Below, in pieces: positions 36,219-45,702 of a stretch of DNA of 64,000 nt. The translations under genes and the position numbers were made by a program. Where the stretch lies: NCBI GenBank assembly GCA_902775485.1, contig CACYMJ010000026.1:1-64000 (forward strand), given 5' to 3'. The number at the start of each line of letters is the position of its first letter. Within the stretch, counting starts at the first letter, position 1. Below the pieces are notes generated by a model that was given only the letters and a program-made list of their open reading frames with translations, ran no database searches and was not told the origin of the DNA. This stretch comes from an uncultured Lachnospiraceae bacterium (lineage in GTDB: Bacteria > Bacillota > Clostridia > Lachnospirales > Lachnospiraceae).

Positions 36219-39200
36219 TGTATTTAAAGAATATCGAGGTTCAGGGATTTAAGTCCTTTGCGAACAAGATCGACTTTGAATTTCATAACGGTATAACTGC
36301 CATAGTCGGCCCTAACGGTTCCGGTAAGAGTAACGTTGCCGATGCTGTCAGATGGGTGCTCGGTGAACAGAGTGCCAAACAGCTTCGCGGATCTTCCATG
36401 CAGGATGTTATATTCTCGGGAACGCAGATGCGTAAGCCTATGGGATATGCTTATGTTGCGATCACGCTTGATAACTCCGATCATGCACTTCCGATCGATT
36501 ATGAAGAAGTGACTGTCGCACGAAGAGTATACCGTTCGGGCGAGAGTGAGTATCTCATAAACGGCGCCACATGCCGTCTTAAGGATGTTGCCGAGATGTT
36601 TTACGATACCGGTATCGGTAAGGAGGGTTATTCGATCATCGGACAGGGACAGATCGATCGTATTCTGTCGGGAAAGCCCGAGGACAGACGTGAGCTGTTT
36701 GATGAAGCGGCCGGTATAGTCAAGTTCAAAAGAAGAAAGTCAACAACGCTTAAAAAGCTCGAACAGGAACGGGCAAATCTTGCGCGTACGGCAGATGTGC
36801 TTGCCGAGCTTGAACGTCAGGTGGGCCCCCTTGAGAAACAGTCCGAGGTTGCCAAGAAGTACCTGTCGATGAAAGAGGAATTAAAACGCCTCGATGTAAA
36901 CATCTTCCTGCTTGATAACGAAAAGAGCAAGGCAGAACTGGATGAGTGCCTTAATAAGATCAATGTGGCCCAGACCGATCTTGACGAAACAAATGCGGAA
37001 AATGAACGCATCAAGGAAGAGTACGGCACTATCGAGGAAAAGATCGCCGAGCTCGACCGGGAGATAGAAGAAAAGCGTAACAAACTGTCTGCGGACAGTC
37101 TCCTTCGTGAAAAGCTCGAAGGTGAGATAAAGGTCTTCATGGAGAAGATCAATTCAGCAAATATATCAGCCGAACATTTCGAGACACGCCGGAAGAGCCT
37201 GACGGATGAGATAAGCGCAAAAGAGGGTGAAGCGGCACGTCTTGAGAGCGAGCGGGCCGAACTTGATAAAGGCACGGCCGGACTTGTGGCCGAACTTGAA
37301 AAGGCCGTGGCCGAACTCGAAGGACTGCAGGCCGAGATCGAAAAAGAGAACGGTATCGTTGAAGAGAATAAAAGCAACATAATCGAACTGCTCAACAACA
37401 GATCCGGTATAGTGACAAAACTCGGACAGTTCGGTACGATGCTCGAGCAGACCAAGATACGTGAAGCTGAGATACAGTCAAAGCTCATATCAGCAAAGAG
37501 TGAGGAAAAAGAGCAGGAGACACTCGTCAATGCACTTGTGCTTGAACTTAATACCATATGCTCTGACATAGCCGCCTCTGACCAGAAGCGTGAATCCATG
37601 GAAGAGATGCTCGGTGATTTCAGGACAAAGCTTGAGCAGCTCGACAGAAAACTCGGCGAATCCCAGATGAAATATCACGGCATCAAGTCTAAACTTGATA
37701 CGCTCAAAAACCTTGCCGAACGTTACGACGGATACGGAAGCAGTATCAGACGTGTCATGGAGCAGAAAAACAAGATATCAGGCATCATCGGTGTTGTTGC
37801 CGATATCATGCAGGTGGATCCCGAATATGAGACTGCTATCGAAACAGCCCTTGGCGGAAATATCCAGAACATAGTCACAAAGGATGAGCATGTTGCCAGA
37901 AAGCTGATACAGTATCTGAAGGATAACAAGGCCGGAAGAGCTACTTTCCTGCCCCTTACGACAGCCAGGAACAGAGGGGAATTCGATAAGAGCGAGGTAA
38001 GGTCGGCAGCCGGTTTTATCGGAATGGCCAATGAGCTTGTCAAGGCAAAGAGTGAATACGATGACGTCATCAGCCAGCTGCTTGGTGCTATCATCGTTAT
38101 GGATAATGTCGAAAACGCATTAAAGCTTGCGAAGGAATATAACTATACGCTTCGTATCGTTACGATCGAAGGTGAGTATCTTACACCTGGCGGAGCACTT
38201 GCCGGTGGATCGTTTAAGAATGCATCCAATCTTCTCGGAAGAAAGCGTGAGATAGATGCGCTTGAGGAAGAAGCCAAGAAGGGTCTTCATGAGATCGAAT
38301 CCATAATGGATGAGATCGAGAATACAAAGGATGAGCGTACCAAGGTCCGTGAGGAGATCGAGGTATACAAGGCTAAATTACAGGAGCTTGCCATTGCCCA
38401 GAACACTGCGCAGCTGAATGTGGATGCAGCCAAAAAACATAAGGAAGAGATGATCACAGCTCATGCGGACCTTGAGGTTGAATTCGAGAAGATGAAAGAG
38501 GCCGCAAAGGATATAACGACCGATCGCGCAACAGCCGAGGCCGAACTGGCTGAGTCGGAAAAGCGGGAAGCCGAGCTGAATCAGACGATAAGCGAGGCGG
38601 GCGCAAGGCTCGAAAAGCTGCGTGATGTCGAGACCGAAAAGGTTTTTGTCAAATCCGATCTGGATATCCGTTTGTCGAAGGAGAAACAGAAACAGGATTT
38701 CGCAATACAGAATGTTGAACGTGTCAGAAAAGAAACCGACCATCTGAAGGAAGAACTTGATAAAGTTACCGAAGACATCAAGGCCACACAGAGTGAGATC
38801 GCCCAGAACGAGGAAAACATAGTAAAGATAAAAGAGACGATCGAAGCATCAAAGGGAACCGATGACGAGAGCGAGAGTGCTTTAAAAGAGGCCATCGCCG
38901 CCAAGGAAGAGTTTACGAAGAAACAGAAGACCTTCTTTGACAAGCGCGAGAGCGTTGCCAAAAAGCTCGGCGATCTTGATAAGGAACTTTACAGGTTAAA
39001 TTCGCAGAAGGAAAAGGTTGAAGCCGAGCAGGAAAATCGAATCAACTTCATGTGGAACGAGTATGAGATAACTCTTTCACATGCTGCAGAGATGAGGGAT
39101 GAGACACTTACCGATGCATCGGCCATGCGCAAGAATATTTTCAAACTGCGTGATGATATCAAAAAGCTCGGCGATGTCAATGTAAATGCTATCGAGGACT

Positions 39201-39778
39201 ACAGGGTCCTGATGGAACGTTATACGTTTACAAAGACGCAGCATGACGATATCGTTCAGGCAGAACATGACCTGCTTGGTATCGTTGATGAACTTGATAA
39301 ACGAATGACCGAGCAGTTCACGGAAAACTTCAAGCTTATCGCCGCTGAATTCGACAAGGTGTTCAAGGAACTGTTTGCCGGCGGTCAGGGAACGCTTGAG
39401 ATCAATAAGGACGAGGATATCCTTGAAGCCGGAATCAACATAAACGCACAGCCGCCCGGCAAAAAACTGCAGAACATGATGATGCTTTCCGGCGGAGAAA
39501 AAGCTCTCGCTGCGATCGCACTTCTGTTTGCGATACAGAATCTGAAGCCTTCACCGTTCTGTCTGCTTGATGAGATCGAGGCAGCGCTTGATGAATCAAA
39601 CGTCGGAAGATTTGCCGGATATCTTAATAAACTGACCGAACATACGCAGTTCATCGTTATCACTCACAGAAGAGGGACGATGGAGAAGGCGGACAGACTC
39701 TACGGTATAACCATGCAGGAGAAGGGCGTATCGGCGCTTGTATCGGTTAACCTCATAGACAAGGAACTTGACGACTGA
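36218..39778 (+). CDS. smc: Chromosome segregation protein SMC
   Basis: An 1186-residue SMC ATPase. It has Walker A GPNGSGKSN (31-39, Lys37), a long N-terminal coiled coil (about 165-505), a hinge (about 510-670; IIGVVADIMQVDPEYETAIE, LTPGGALAGGSF), a second coiled coil, the ABC signature LSGGEKALAAIALLFA and Walker B FCLLDEIEAALDESN. Two such proteins with ScpA/ScpB condense and segregate chromosomes. rnc is directly upstream and ftsY two bases downstream, the standard Firmicute order. Confidence 0.98.
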   Translation: MYLKNIEVQGFKSFANKIDFEFHNGITAIVGPNGSGKSNVADAVRWVLGEQSAKQLRGSSMQDVIFSGTQMRKPMGYAYVAITLDNSDHALPIDYEEVTVARRVYRSGESEYLINGATCRLKDVAEMFYDTGIGKEGYSIIGQGQIDRILSGKPEDRRELFDEAAGIVKFKRRKSTTLKKLEQERANLARTADVLAELERQVGPLEKQSEVAKKYLSMKEELKRLDVNIFLLDNEKSKAELDECLNKINVAQTDLDETNAENERIKEEYGTIEEKIAELDREIEEKRNKLSADSLLREKLEGEIKVFMEKINSANISAEHFETRRKSLTDEISAKEGEAARLESERAELDKGTAGLVAELEKAVAELEGLQAEIEKENGIVEENKSNIIELLNNRSGIVTKLGQFGTMLEQTKIREAEIQSKLISAKSEEKEQETLVNALVLELNTICSDIAASDQKRESMEEMLGDFRTKLEQLDRKLGESQMKYHGIKSKLDTLKNLAERYDGYGSSIRRVMEQKNKISGIIGVVADIMQVDPEYETAIETALGGNIQNIVTKDEHVARKLIQYLKDNKAGRATFLPLTTARNRGEFDKSEVRSAAGFIGMANELVKAKSEYDDVISQLLGAIIVMDNVENALKLAKEYNYTLRIVTIEGEYLTPGGALAGGSFKNASNLLGRKREIDALEEEAKKGLHEIESIMDEIENTKDERTKVREEIEVYKAKLQELAIAQNTAQLNVDAAKKHKEEMITAHADLEVEFEKMKEAAKDITTDRATAEAELAESEKREAELNQTISEAGARLEKLRDVETEKVFVKSDLDIRLSKEKQKQDFAIQNVERVRKETDHLKEELDKVTEDIKATQSEIAQNEENIVKIKETIEASKGTDDESESALKEAIAAKEEFTKKQKTFFDKRESVAKKLGDLDKELYRLNSQKEKVEAEQENRINFMWNEYEITLSHAAEMRDETLTDASAMRKNIFKLRDDIKKLGDVNVNAIEDYRVLMERYTFTKTQHDDIVQAEHDLLGIVDELDKRMTEQFTENFKLIAAEFDKVFKELFAGGQGTLEINKDEDILEAGININAQPPGKKLQNMMMLSGGEKALAAIALLFAIQNLKPSPFCLLDEIEAALDESNVGRFAGYLNKLTEHTQFIVITHRRGTMEKADRLYGITMQEKGVSALVSVNLIDKELDD

Positions 39779-39780
39779 CA

Positions 39781-40722
39781 ATGGCATTTTTTGATAAACT
39801 CTTTTCAGGTCTTTCGAAGACCAGAAAACAACTCGATGATAATCTCGCGGAAGTATTTGACCGCGACAGGATCGATGAGGATTTTTACGATGATCTTGAA
39901 GAACTCCTGATCCTGTCCGATATAGGTGTAACTGCCACACAGAACATAATCGACGATCTTCGAAGAGACGAATACTACGAACATATCAGAAAGCCCAAAG
40001 CACTCGGAATGCATATGGTTAAAAAGATCGAACAGATCATGTCGACATGCGAATCCGATTACAGTTTTGAGGAGAAGAAGAGCGTTGTACTCGTTGTAGG
40101 AGTCAATGGTGTCGGAAAGACCACAACGATAGGAAAGCTTGCTTCACAGTATATGGCAAGAGGACGGAAGGTCATGGTGGCGGCCGCCGACACATTCAGG
40201 GCAGCTGCACAGGAACAGCTGGCGGTATGGGCCGAAAGAAGCGGTGCACTGCTTGTGGCCGGCTCAGACGGGCAGGATCCGTCATCGGTTGTATATGATG
40301 CCATATCCTCAGCAAGATCGAAGGATATAGATATCCTTCTCATAGATACCGCAGGCAGGCTCAATAACAAGAAAAACCTCATGGAAGAGCTTGCAAAGAT
40401 GAAGCGGATCATTGACCGGGAGTATCCGGAAAGCTGCAAAGAGACGCTCATAGTCCTTGACGGTGCAACAGGTCAGAATGCGCTTGAGCAGGCCAGACAG
40501 TTTAAGGAAGTAACGGATGTATCCGGTGTAATCATCACCAAACTCGACGGGAGCGCAAAGGGCGGCATAGCTATAGCGATCCAGTCGGAACTGCAGATAC
40601 CGGTAAAATATATCGGAGTCGGTGAAGGGATAGATGATCTTCAGAAGTTTGACGCAAAGGAATACGTCAGGGCGTTGTTCTATAAAGAGGTAAATGACGA
40701 AGATGGCGACAAGGAACAATAA
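39781..40722 (+). CDS. ftsY: Signal recognition particle receptor FtsY
   Basis: A 313-residue SRP GTPase. It has a helical N domain (1-90) and an NG domain with G1 GVNGVGKTTTIGKLA, LLIDTAGRL, ITKLDGSAKGG and the terminal YIGVGEGIDDLQKFD. It docks SRP-ribosome complexes at the membrane. There is no long acidic A domain, as is usual in Gram-positives. Ffh, its partner, is encoded 2.5 kb downstream. It overlaps the ilvA start. Confidence 0.97.
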   Translation: MAFFDKLFSGLSKTRKQLDDNLAEVFDRDRIDEDFYDDLEELLILSDIGVTATQNIIDDLRRDEYYEHIRKPKALGMHMVKKIEQIMSTCESDYSFEEKKSVVLVVGVNGVGKTTTIGKLASQYMARGRKVMVAAADTFRAAAQEQLAVWAERSGALLVAGSDGQDPSSVVYDAISSARSKDIDILLIDTAGRLNNKKNLMEELAKMKRIIDREYPESCKETLIVLDGATGQNALEQARQFKEVTDVSGVIITKLDGSAKGGIAIAIQSELQIPVKYIGVGEGIDDLQKFDAKEYVRALFYKEVNDEDGDKEQ

Positions 40723-41941
40723 AAAGGAAATGCTCACACTCGATGCGTTCGAGGAAGCAAGTGCGGTTGTTAAGGAAGTGACCAAGGAGACTAAGCTTGT
40801 TTACAGCGCGGCACTTAGCGAGCGTACCGGAAACAAAGTTTATTTAAAGCCCGAGAATCTGCAGATGACGGGCGCATACAAACTGCGCGGCGCATACTAT
40901 AAGGTCAGCACCATGTCCAAAGCCGAAAGAGGCCGCGGCATCATTACCGCTTCGGCCGGAAACCATGCGCAGGGAGTTGCATATGCTGCCAGACAGTTCG
41001 GACTGAAAGCAACGATAGTAATGCCGACAACGACACCTCTTATAAAGGTGAATCGTACGAAAAATCTCGGAGCTGAGGTCATACTGTTCGGTGATGTCTA
41101 CGATGAAGCATGCGATAAGGCTTTAAAACTTGCAAAGAGCGAAGGCTACACATTTATCCATCCGTTTGACGATCCCGTGGTTGCAACGGGACAGGGAACG
41201 ATCGCGATGGAGATATTCCAGGATCTGCCGGTTGTTGATTACATTCTTGTTCCGATCGGCGGAGGCGGACTTGCCGCAGGCGTCTCAACGCTTGCCAAAC
41301 TGCTCAATCCCAAGATCAAGGTGATAGGTGTTGAGCCGGAGGGCGCAGCATGCATGAAGGCATCTCTCGAGGCCGGAAAGGTCGTGGGACTGAAAAGTGT
41401 TTCGACAATAGCAGACGGAACCGCGGTAAAGACACCGGGCTCGGTCATATTCCCTTATGTACAGAAAAATATCGATAAGATAATAACCGTCAAGGATGAA
41501 GAGCTCATTGTAGCCTTTCTTGACATGGTTGAGAACCACAAGATGGTTGTCGAGAACTCCGGACTTCTTACGGTCGCGGCATTAAGTCATCTCAAGGTCA
41601 AAAACAAGAGAGTTGTATCGATCCTTTCCGGAGGAAACATGGATGTGATCACGATGTCATCCGTTGTATCACAGGGACTTATCATGAGAGACCGTATATT
41701 TACAGTCTCAGTTCTGCTTCCGGACAAACCCGGACAGTTGTCCCAGGTATCGGGAGTGATCGCAAACGAGAACGGTAACGTTATCAAACTTGAGCATAAC
41801 CAGTTCGTATCAACAAACAGGAATGCCGCAGTGGAACTTAGAATAACCCTTGAAGCATTCGGAACGGAGCACAAGAACAGGATATTACATACGCTCGAAG
41901 TTGAGGGCTACAAGCCCAAGATAGTCAGGACAAGTATCTGA
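40694..41941 (+). CDS. ilvA: Threonine ammonia-lyase (threonine dehydratase)
   Basis: A 415-residue PLP enzyme that turns threonine into 2-oxobutanoate and ammonia. The PLP lysine is Lys63 in TGAYKLRGA, and the glycine loop SAGNHAQGV is present. A C-terminal ACT-like domain (about 330-415; VLLPDKPGQLSQVSGVIANE) suggests control by an amino acid. The single short ACT points to the catabolic (TdcB-like) rather than the long biosynthetic form. It begins inside the last 29 bases of ftsY; an ATG three codons later is also possible. Its place between ftsY and ylxM is unusual outside Lachnospiraceae. Confidence 0.9.
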   Translation: MTKMATRNNKKEMLTLDAFEEASAVVKEVTKETKLVYSAALSERTGNKVYLKPENLQMTGAYKLRGAYYKVSTMSKAERGRGIITASAGNHAQGVAYAARQFGLKATIVMPTTTPLIKVNRTKNLGAEVILFGDVYDEACDKALKLAKSEGYTFIHPFDDPVVATGQGTIAMEIFQDLPVVDYILVPIGGGGLAAGVSTLAKLLNPKIKVIGVEPEGAACMKASLEAGKVVGLKSVSTIADGTAVKTPGSVIFPYVQKNIDKIITVKDEELIVAFLDMVENHKMVVENSGLLTVAALSHLKVKNKRVVSILSGGNMDVITMSSVVSQGLIMRDRIFTVSVLLPDKPGQLSQVSGVIANENGNVIKLEHNQFVSTNRNAAVELRITLEAFGTEHKNRILHTLEVEGYKPKIVRTSI

Positions 41942-41976
41942 CCGGGATTTTGTTTTGATTTTTATAGGATTTGCTA

Positions 41977-42005
41977 TTGTGCGAAGCCGTTAATCGTAGT
42001 AATAT
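41977..42005 (+). promoter_or_regulatory. Putative promoter of the secreted protein
   Basis: TTGTGC (41977-41982) and TAATAT (42000-42005) have a 17-base spacer and lie 64 bases before the ATG. The stretch also holds an AT-rich gap after ilvA with no clear terminator. Confidence 0.5.
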
Positions 42006-42069
42006 AGTTATGTTAATTAGATCTCAGTCTGACAATCGGTCGGAAAATGTTTAAATGAGAGGTGGAAAG

Positions 42070-42804
42070 ATGATTAAAAAGGTAGTTATGGCTATGGTGG
42101 GAGCAATGCTCGCAGGATCTTTGTTCATGGTATCGTCCATAGATGCGCAGGCTGCACTTTCCTGCACGTATGATATCATAAACGATGCTAATTCAAATAT
42201 CTCATCCGCAACTGCAGGATATCAGGCAGCAAAGGCAGATGAGGCAGCAAAGCTTGCCAATCTCAATGCGGTCAAGGCAAACCCCGCACACTCACAGCTT
42301 GAATATGAGCAGGCAGTATTTGCTTATAACAATGCGGTGAACGTATCTGCATGGTGGCTTGCACAGATCAACAATTCACAGGAATTTCTCAAGAACATTA
42401 AGGGACGTGAAGCTTTTGAAGATAAGTTTGCAGCAAACCGTGAAGCACTTGCTGATCTGACTACCCTTCGTGCTTCCAAAACGGATGCAGACGGCGCAGC
42501 GAACATAGCAAACGGTGTGCTTGCACAGATCCAGGATGTTGAGATGGCGATCGCAGGTTATCAGATCCAGGTTGCAGCATGTCCTTCGCTTCAGCCGCAG
42601 CTTGATGCCCTCAATGCAAGACTTGCTGCTCTTAAGGCTGATTATGCCGTAAAGTCCGCAGCAGCTGCTGAGAAGGCAGGGGTATTTGCAAACAACGTCA
42701 ATACACTTAATTACAAGGCTTTCAGTCTCGGTTTTGACAATTATCAGTACAACCGCGAGATCAAGAGAGGCGATGTTGACTGGAATCCCAAGGGATATTA
42801 TTGA
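42070..42804 (+). CDS. Secreted alanine-rich helical protein of unknown function
   Basis: A 244-residue exported protein. The signal peptide MIKKVVMAMVGAMLAGSLFM continues to a probable cleavage after AQA near residue 27. The mature part is rich in alanine, asparagine and glutamine and is almost all helical, with heptad-like segments, so a coiled coil is likely. It ends with a tyrosine-rich tail (FDNYQYNREIKRGDVDWNPK). ATG 42070 follows GAGGTGG; the ATG at 42055 has no site. A strong terminator follows. The family was not recognised; a cell-surface or structural role is possible. Confidence 0.8.
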   Translation: MIKKVVMAMVGAMLAGSLFMVSSIDAQAALSCTYDIINDANSNISSATAGYQAAKADEAAKLANLNAVKANPAHSQLEYEQAVFAYNNAVNVSAWWLAQINNSQEFLKNIKGREAFEDKFAANREALADLTTLRASKTDADGAANIANGVLAQIQDVEMAIAGYQIQVAACPSLQPQLDALNARLAALKADYAVKSAAAAEKAGVFANNVNTLNYKAFSLGFDNYQYNREIKRGDVDWNPKGYY

Positions 42805-42838
42805 TTACGTACCGTATGGCCTTATGACAAAGAGTTTC

Positions 42839-42876
42839 AAGGGTGTCAAGTAAAATGCTTGACACCCTTTTTCTTT
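42839..42876 (+). terminator. Rho-independent terminator after the secreted protein
   Basis: AAGGGTGTCAAG (42839-42850) and CTTGACACCCTT (42858-42869) form a perfect 12-base stem, followed by TTTCTTTTGTT. The 3' arm contains TTGACA, the -35 box of the next promoter. Confidence 0.93.
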
Positions 42877-42887
42877 TGTTGTATGAT
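42859..42887 (+). promoter_or_regulatory. Promoter of ylxM-ffh overlapping the upstream terminator
   Basis: TTGACA (42859-42864), inside the terminator stem, and TATGAT (42882-42887) are 17 bases apart. The start of transcription would be near 42894, only a few bases before the ylxM ATG at 42898. Confidence 0.65.
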
Positions 42888-42897
42888 GTCGGATGTT

Positions 42898-43212
42898 ATG
42901 GACGATATTGCCAGAAAAAACATGTTGTATGATTTTTACGGGGAGCTTTTGTCCGACCGGCAGAAGCTTATATATGAGGATGCAGTCTATAACGACTGTT
43001 CACTTACGGAACTGGCGCAGGAATATGATATATCACGTCAGGGGGCACATGATCTGCTCAAGAGGTGCGACAGGATACTCGAAGAATATGAGAGTAAACT
43101 GAAACTTGTCGAAAAGTTCAACGTGCTGCGCTCGCTTGCACGGGATATAGAAGAGCGTACTGATGATGAAGAGATCAGAAAACTGACCCGTAAGATGATG
43201 GAAACGCTGTAG
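42898..43212 (+). CDS. ylxM: YlxM-like putative DNA-binding protein
   Basis: A 104-residue protein of the UPF0122/YlxM family. It has LLSDRQKLIYEDAVYNDCSL and a sigma-region-4-like helix-turn-helix (SLTELAQEYDISRQGAHDLL), then a helical tail. In Firmicutes it precedes ffh, and it is thought to assist or regulate the signal recognition particle. ATG 42898 is chosen because MDDIARKNMLYDFYGEL is the typical family start. It has no clear ribosome-binding site, which fits the nearly leaderless mRNA predicted from the promoter. ffh follows 22 bases after. Confidence 0.9.
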   Translation: MDDIARKNMLYDFYGELLSDRQKLIYEDAVYNDCSLTELAQEYDISRQGAHDLLKRCDRILEEYESKLKLVEKFNVLRSLARDIEERTDDEEIRKLTRKMMETL

Positions 43213-43234
43213 AAACAGTAAATGGTAAGATAAC

Positions 43235-44587
43235 ATGGCATTTGAGAGCCTGACCGATAAATTACAGAACGTCTTCAAGGGCCTGAAGAGCAAGGGAAGA
43301 CTCACGGAAGCTGACGTACGTATCGCGCTTCGTGAGGTCAAGATGGCTCTTTTGGAGGCGGACGTTAACTTCAAGGTAGTCAAGCAGTTTGTAAAGAGCG
43401 TAGAGGAGCGTGCCGTAGGTTCGGATGTGATGAACGGCCTCAATCCCGGACAGATGGTCATCAAGATCGTTAACGAAGAGATGACGGCTCTTATGGGAAG
43501 TGAGACGACCGAGCTTTCATTCCTGCCCGGACAGGCCAAAACCGTCATCATGATGTGCGGCCTTCAGGGTTCCGGTAAAACAACAAGTGCCGCAAAGCTG
43601 GCGCTGGCTCTTTCGAAAAAGGGCAAAAAGAGCCTCCTTGTTGCTTGTGACGTATACAGACCGGCTGCGTTTGAACAGCTGAAGGTAAATGCGGAAAAGG
43701 TCGGAGCGGATTTTTACGGAATAGAGGGTGAAAAAGATCCGCTTAAGATAGTAAGATCCGCGATGGATGCAGCTGCTGCAAACTCTGACAATATCGTTAT
43801 CATCGATACTGCCGGACGACTGCAGATAGACGAAGTGCTCATGGAGGAGCTTGCCAATATAAAAGCCACCGTTGATGTTCATCAGACACTGCTTGTGGTT
43901 GATGCGATGACGGGTCAGGAAGCTGTGAATGTCGCAAGTGCATTTAACGACAGGATCGGTATTGACGGCGTCGTACTGTCCAAGATGGATGGCGATGCAA
44001 GAGGCGGTGCCGCACTTTCCGTTAAGGCCGTTACCGGCAAGCCCGTACTGTTCGTAGGTATGGGAGAGAAACTGACGGATCTGGATCAGTTCTATCCTGA
44101 CAGGATGGCTTCCCGCATACTCGGTATGGGCGATGTCCTGAGCCTTATCGAGAAGGCAGGCCAGCAGATCGATGCCGATACGGAAAAGGAGATGACGGCG
44201 AAGCTTAAAAAGGGTAAGTTCGATTTTGAGGACTACCTTATGAGCATGAACCAGATGAAGAAGATGGGCGGCATTTCATCGATAATGTCGATGCTCCCGG
44301 GTATGGGCGGTATGCTCCCTAAGGGAGCGAATATGTCTGATCTGGCCGATCAGATAGACGAGAAAAAGCTGGCGAGGACTGAAGCTATCATATTGTCGAT
44401 GACGAAGAAGGAGAGACAGGATCCGGATCTTCTCAATCCTTCGAGAAAGCACAGGATCGCAAAAGGGGCAGGAGTTGACATAGCCGAAGTCAACAGGCTG
44501 GTAAAACAGTTCAAGGAAACACAGAAGATGATGAAACGTCTTCCGGGTATGATGGGAAAACGCGGCAGATTTAAGCTCCCGTTTTGA
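43235..44587 (+). CDS. ffh: Signal recognition particle protein Ffh
   Basis: A 450-residue SRP GTPase that binds signal peptides and 4.5S RNA. The N domain is followed by the G domain with GLQGSGKTTSAAKLA, IIDTAGRLQI and LSKMDGDARGG. The methionine-rich M domain (about 320-450; MNQMKKMGGISSIMSMLPGM and RLPGMMGKRG) ends at GRFKLPF. It works with FtsY. It lies between ylxM and rpsP, the standard order. Confidence 0.98.
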   Translation: MAFESLTDKLQNVFKGLKSKGRLTEADVRIALREVKMALLEADVNFKVVKQFVKSVEERAVGSDVMNGLNPGQMVIKIVNEEMTALMGSETTELSFLPGQAKTVIMMCGLQGSGKTTSAAKLALALSKKGKKSLLVACDVYRPAAFEQLKVNAEKVGADFYGIEGEKDPLKIVRSAMDAAAANSDNIVIIDTAGRLQIDEVLMEELANIKATVDVHQTLLVVDAMTGQEAVNVASAFNDRIGIDGVVLSKMDGDARGGAALSVKAVTGKPVLFVGMGEKLTDLDQFYPDRMASRILGMGDVLSLIEKAGQQIDADTEKEMTAKLKKGKFDFEDYLMSMNQMKKMGGISSIMSMLPGMGGMLPKGANMSDLADQIDEKKLARTEAIILSMTKKERQDPDLLNPSRKHRIAKGAGVDIAEVNRLVKQFKETQKMMKRLPGMMGKRGRFKLPF

Positions 44588-44632
44588 ATATAAAAACAAT
44601 AAAACACATTTAAATTATGGAGGAATCAAAAA

Positions 44633-44878
44633 ATGGCAGTAAAGATCAGACTCAGAAGAATGGGACAGAAGAAGGCTCCCTATTACAGGATAGTTGTTGC
44701 GGATTCACGCAGCCCTCGTGACGGAAGATGTATAGAGGAGATCGGAACATACGATCCCAATAACGATCCGAGCACATACGAGATCGATGAGGAGAAGGCA
44801 AAAGAGTGGCTTGGTAAGGGTGCACAGCCTACAGAGGTCGTTGGAAAGCTCTTCAAGCTCGCCGGAATCGAGAAATAA
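44633..44878 (+). CDS. rpsP: 30S ribosomal protein S16
   Basis: An 81-residue ribosomal protein. It begins [20 protein letters not shown] and contains [22 protein letters not shown], the family core. RBS GGAGG precedes the start by seven bases. It follows ffh by 45 bases and precedes khpA by 21 bases. Confidence 0.98.
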   Translation: MAVKIRLRRMGQKKAPYYRIVVADSRSPRDGRCIEEIGTYDPNNDPSTYEIDEEKAKEWLGKGAQPTEVVGKLFKLAGIEK

Positions 44879-44899
44879 TCATCATCCAGGAGGTAAACC

Positions 44900-45130
44900 A
44901 TGAAAGAACTTGTTGAGGTCATCGCAAAGGCCCTGGTTGATAATCCCGACCAGGTCTGCGTTACCGAAAAAGAGGATTCCAGATCCATCGTTATAGAGCT
45001 TAAGGTTGCTTCCCAGGATATGGGTAAAGTCATAGGTAAACAGGGAAGGATAGCAAAGGCCATAAGAGGCGTAGTAAAAGCTGCATCCGCTGATCTTCCC
45101 AAGAAGGTTCTGGTAGATATAGTCAACTGA
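44900..45130 (+). CDS. khpA: KH-domain RNA-binding protein KhpA
   Basis: A 76-residue single KH domain (YlqC/KhpA) with the signature VIGKQGRIAKAIRGVVKA, the GxxG loop reading GKQG. It binds RNA, with KhpB as usual partner, and affects cell size and elongation in Gram-positives. It is placed between rpsP and rimM in the normal order. A GAAA-loop hairpin follows. Confidence 0.96.
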   Translation: MKELVEVIAKALVDNPDQVCVTEKEDSRSIVIELKVASQDMGKVIGKQGRIAKAIRGVVKAASADLPKKVLVDIVN

Positions 45131-45137
45131 CTACCAC

Positions 45138-45163
45138 AAGGGGCAGGAAACTGCCCCTTATTT
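45138..45163 (+). terminator. Hairpin between khpA and rimM (attenuator or weak terminator)
   Basis: AAGGGGCAG (45138-45146) and CTGCCCCTT (45151-45159) form a perfect nine-base stem with a GAAA tetraloop, but only a short ATTTG tail. It may reduce read-through into rimM rather than end all transcripts. Confidence 0.7.
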
Positions 45164-45180
45164 GTTATCAGGGAGAAGAA

Positions 45181-45702
45181 TTGGAAGAACTGTTACAGAT
45201 CGGCATCATCACAAAACCTCACGGGGTACACGGGGAAGTTAAGGTCTTTCCCACGACGGATGATATAAGACGCTTTAAGAAACTGAAAAAAACAATATTG
45301 GATACAGGAAGGGAACGTATCGAACTTGAGTGTGAGGGCGCAAAGTTTTTCAAACAGTTTGCCATACTAAAGTTTAAGGGATACGACAGTATCGAGTCAG
45401 TCGAAAAGTTCAGCCGAAAGAGCTTGTTCGTCACAAGAAGCGATGCAGTAAAGCTTGGTAAGGACGAGTATTTTATCGCGGATCTTCTGGGAGTACATGC
45501 GGAGGATGAGACCGGCGAATTAAAAGGTACAATAACTGACGTTATTCAAACCGGGGCGAACGATGTTTACGTTATAGACCTTGATGACGGAAGGCAGCTG
45601 CTGCTTCCGGCCATTAAGGAATGTATCAAAGCAGTTGATATTGAAAATGCAGTGATGACCGTACATATACTGCCGGGACTTCTTGATGAGGATGGAAAAT
45701 GA
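45181..45702 (+). CDS. rimM: Ribosome maturation factor RimM
   Basis: A 173-residue 30S assembly factor. Its N-terminal part begins LLQIGIITKPHGVHGEVKVF and the PRC barrel has YFIADLLGVHAEDETGE and DDGRQLLLPAIKECIK. It uses a TTG start after GGGAGAAGAA, with no better ATG. The stop overlaps the trmD ATG by four bases (ATGA), showing translational coupling. Confidence 0.95.
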   Translation: MEELLQIGIITKPHGVHGEVKVFPTTDDIRRFKKLKKTILDTGRERIELECEGAKFFKQFAILKFKGYDSIESVEKFSRKSLFVTRSDAVKLGKDEYFIADLLGVHAEDETGELKGTITDVIQTGANDVYVIDLDDGRQLLLPAIKECIKAVDIENAVMTVHILPGLLDEDGK

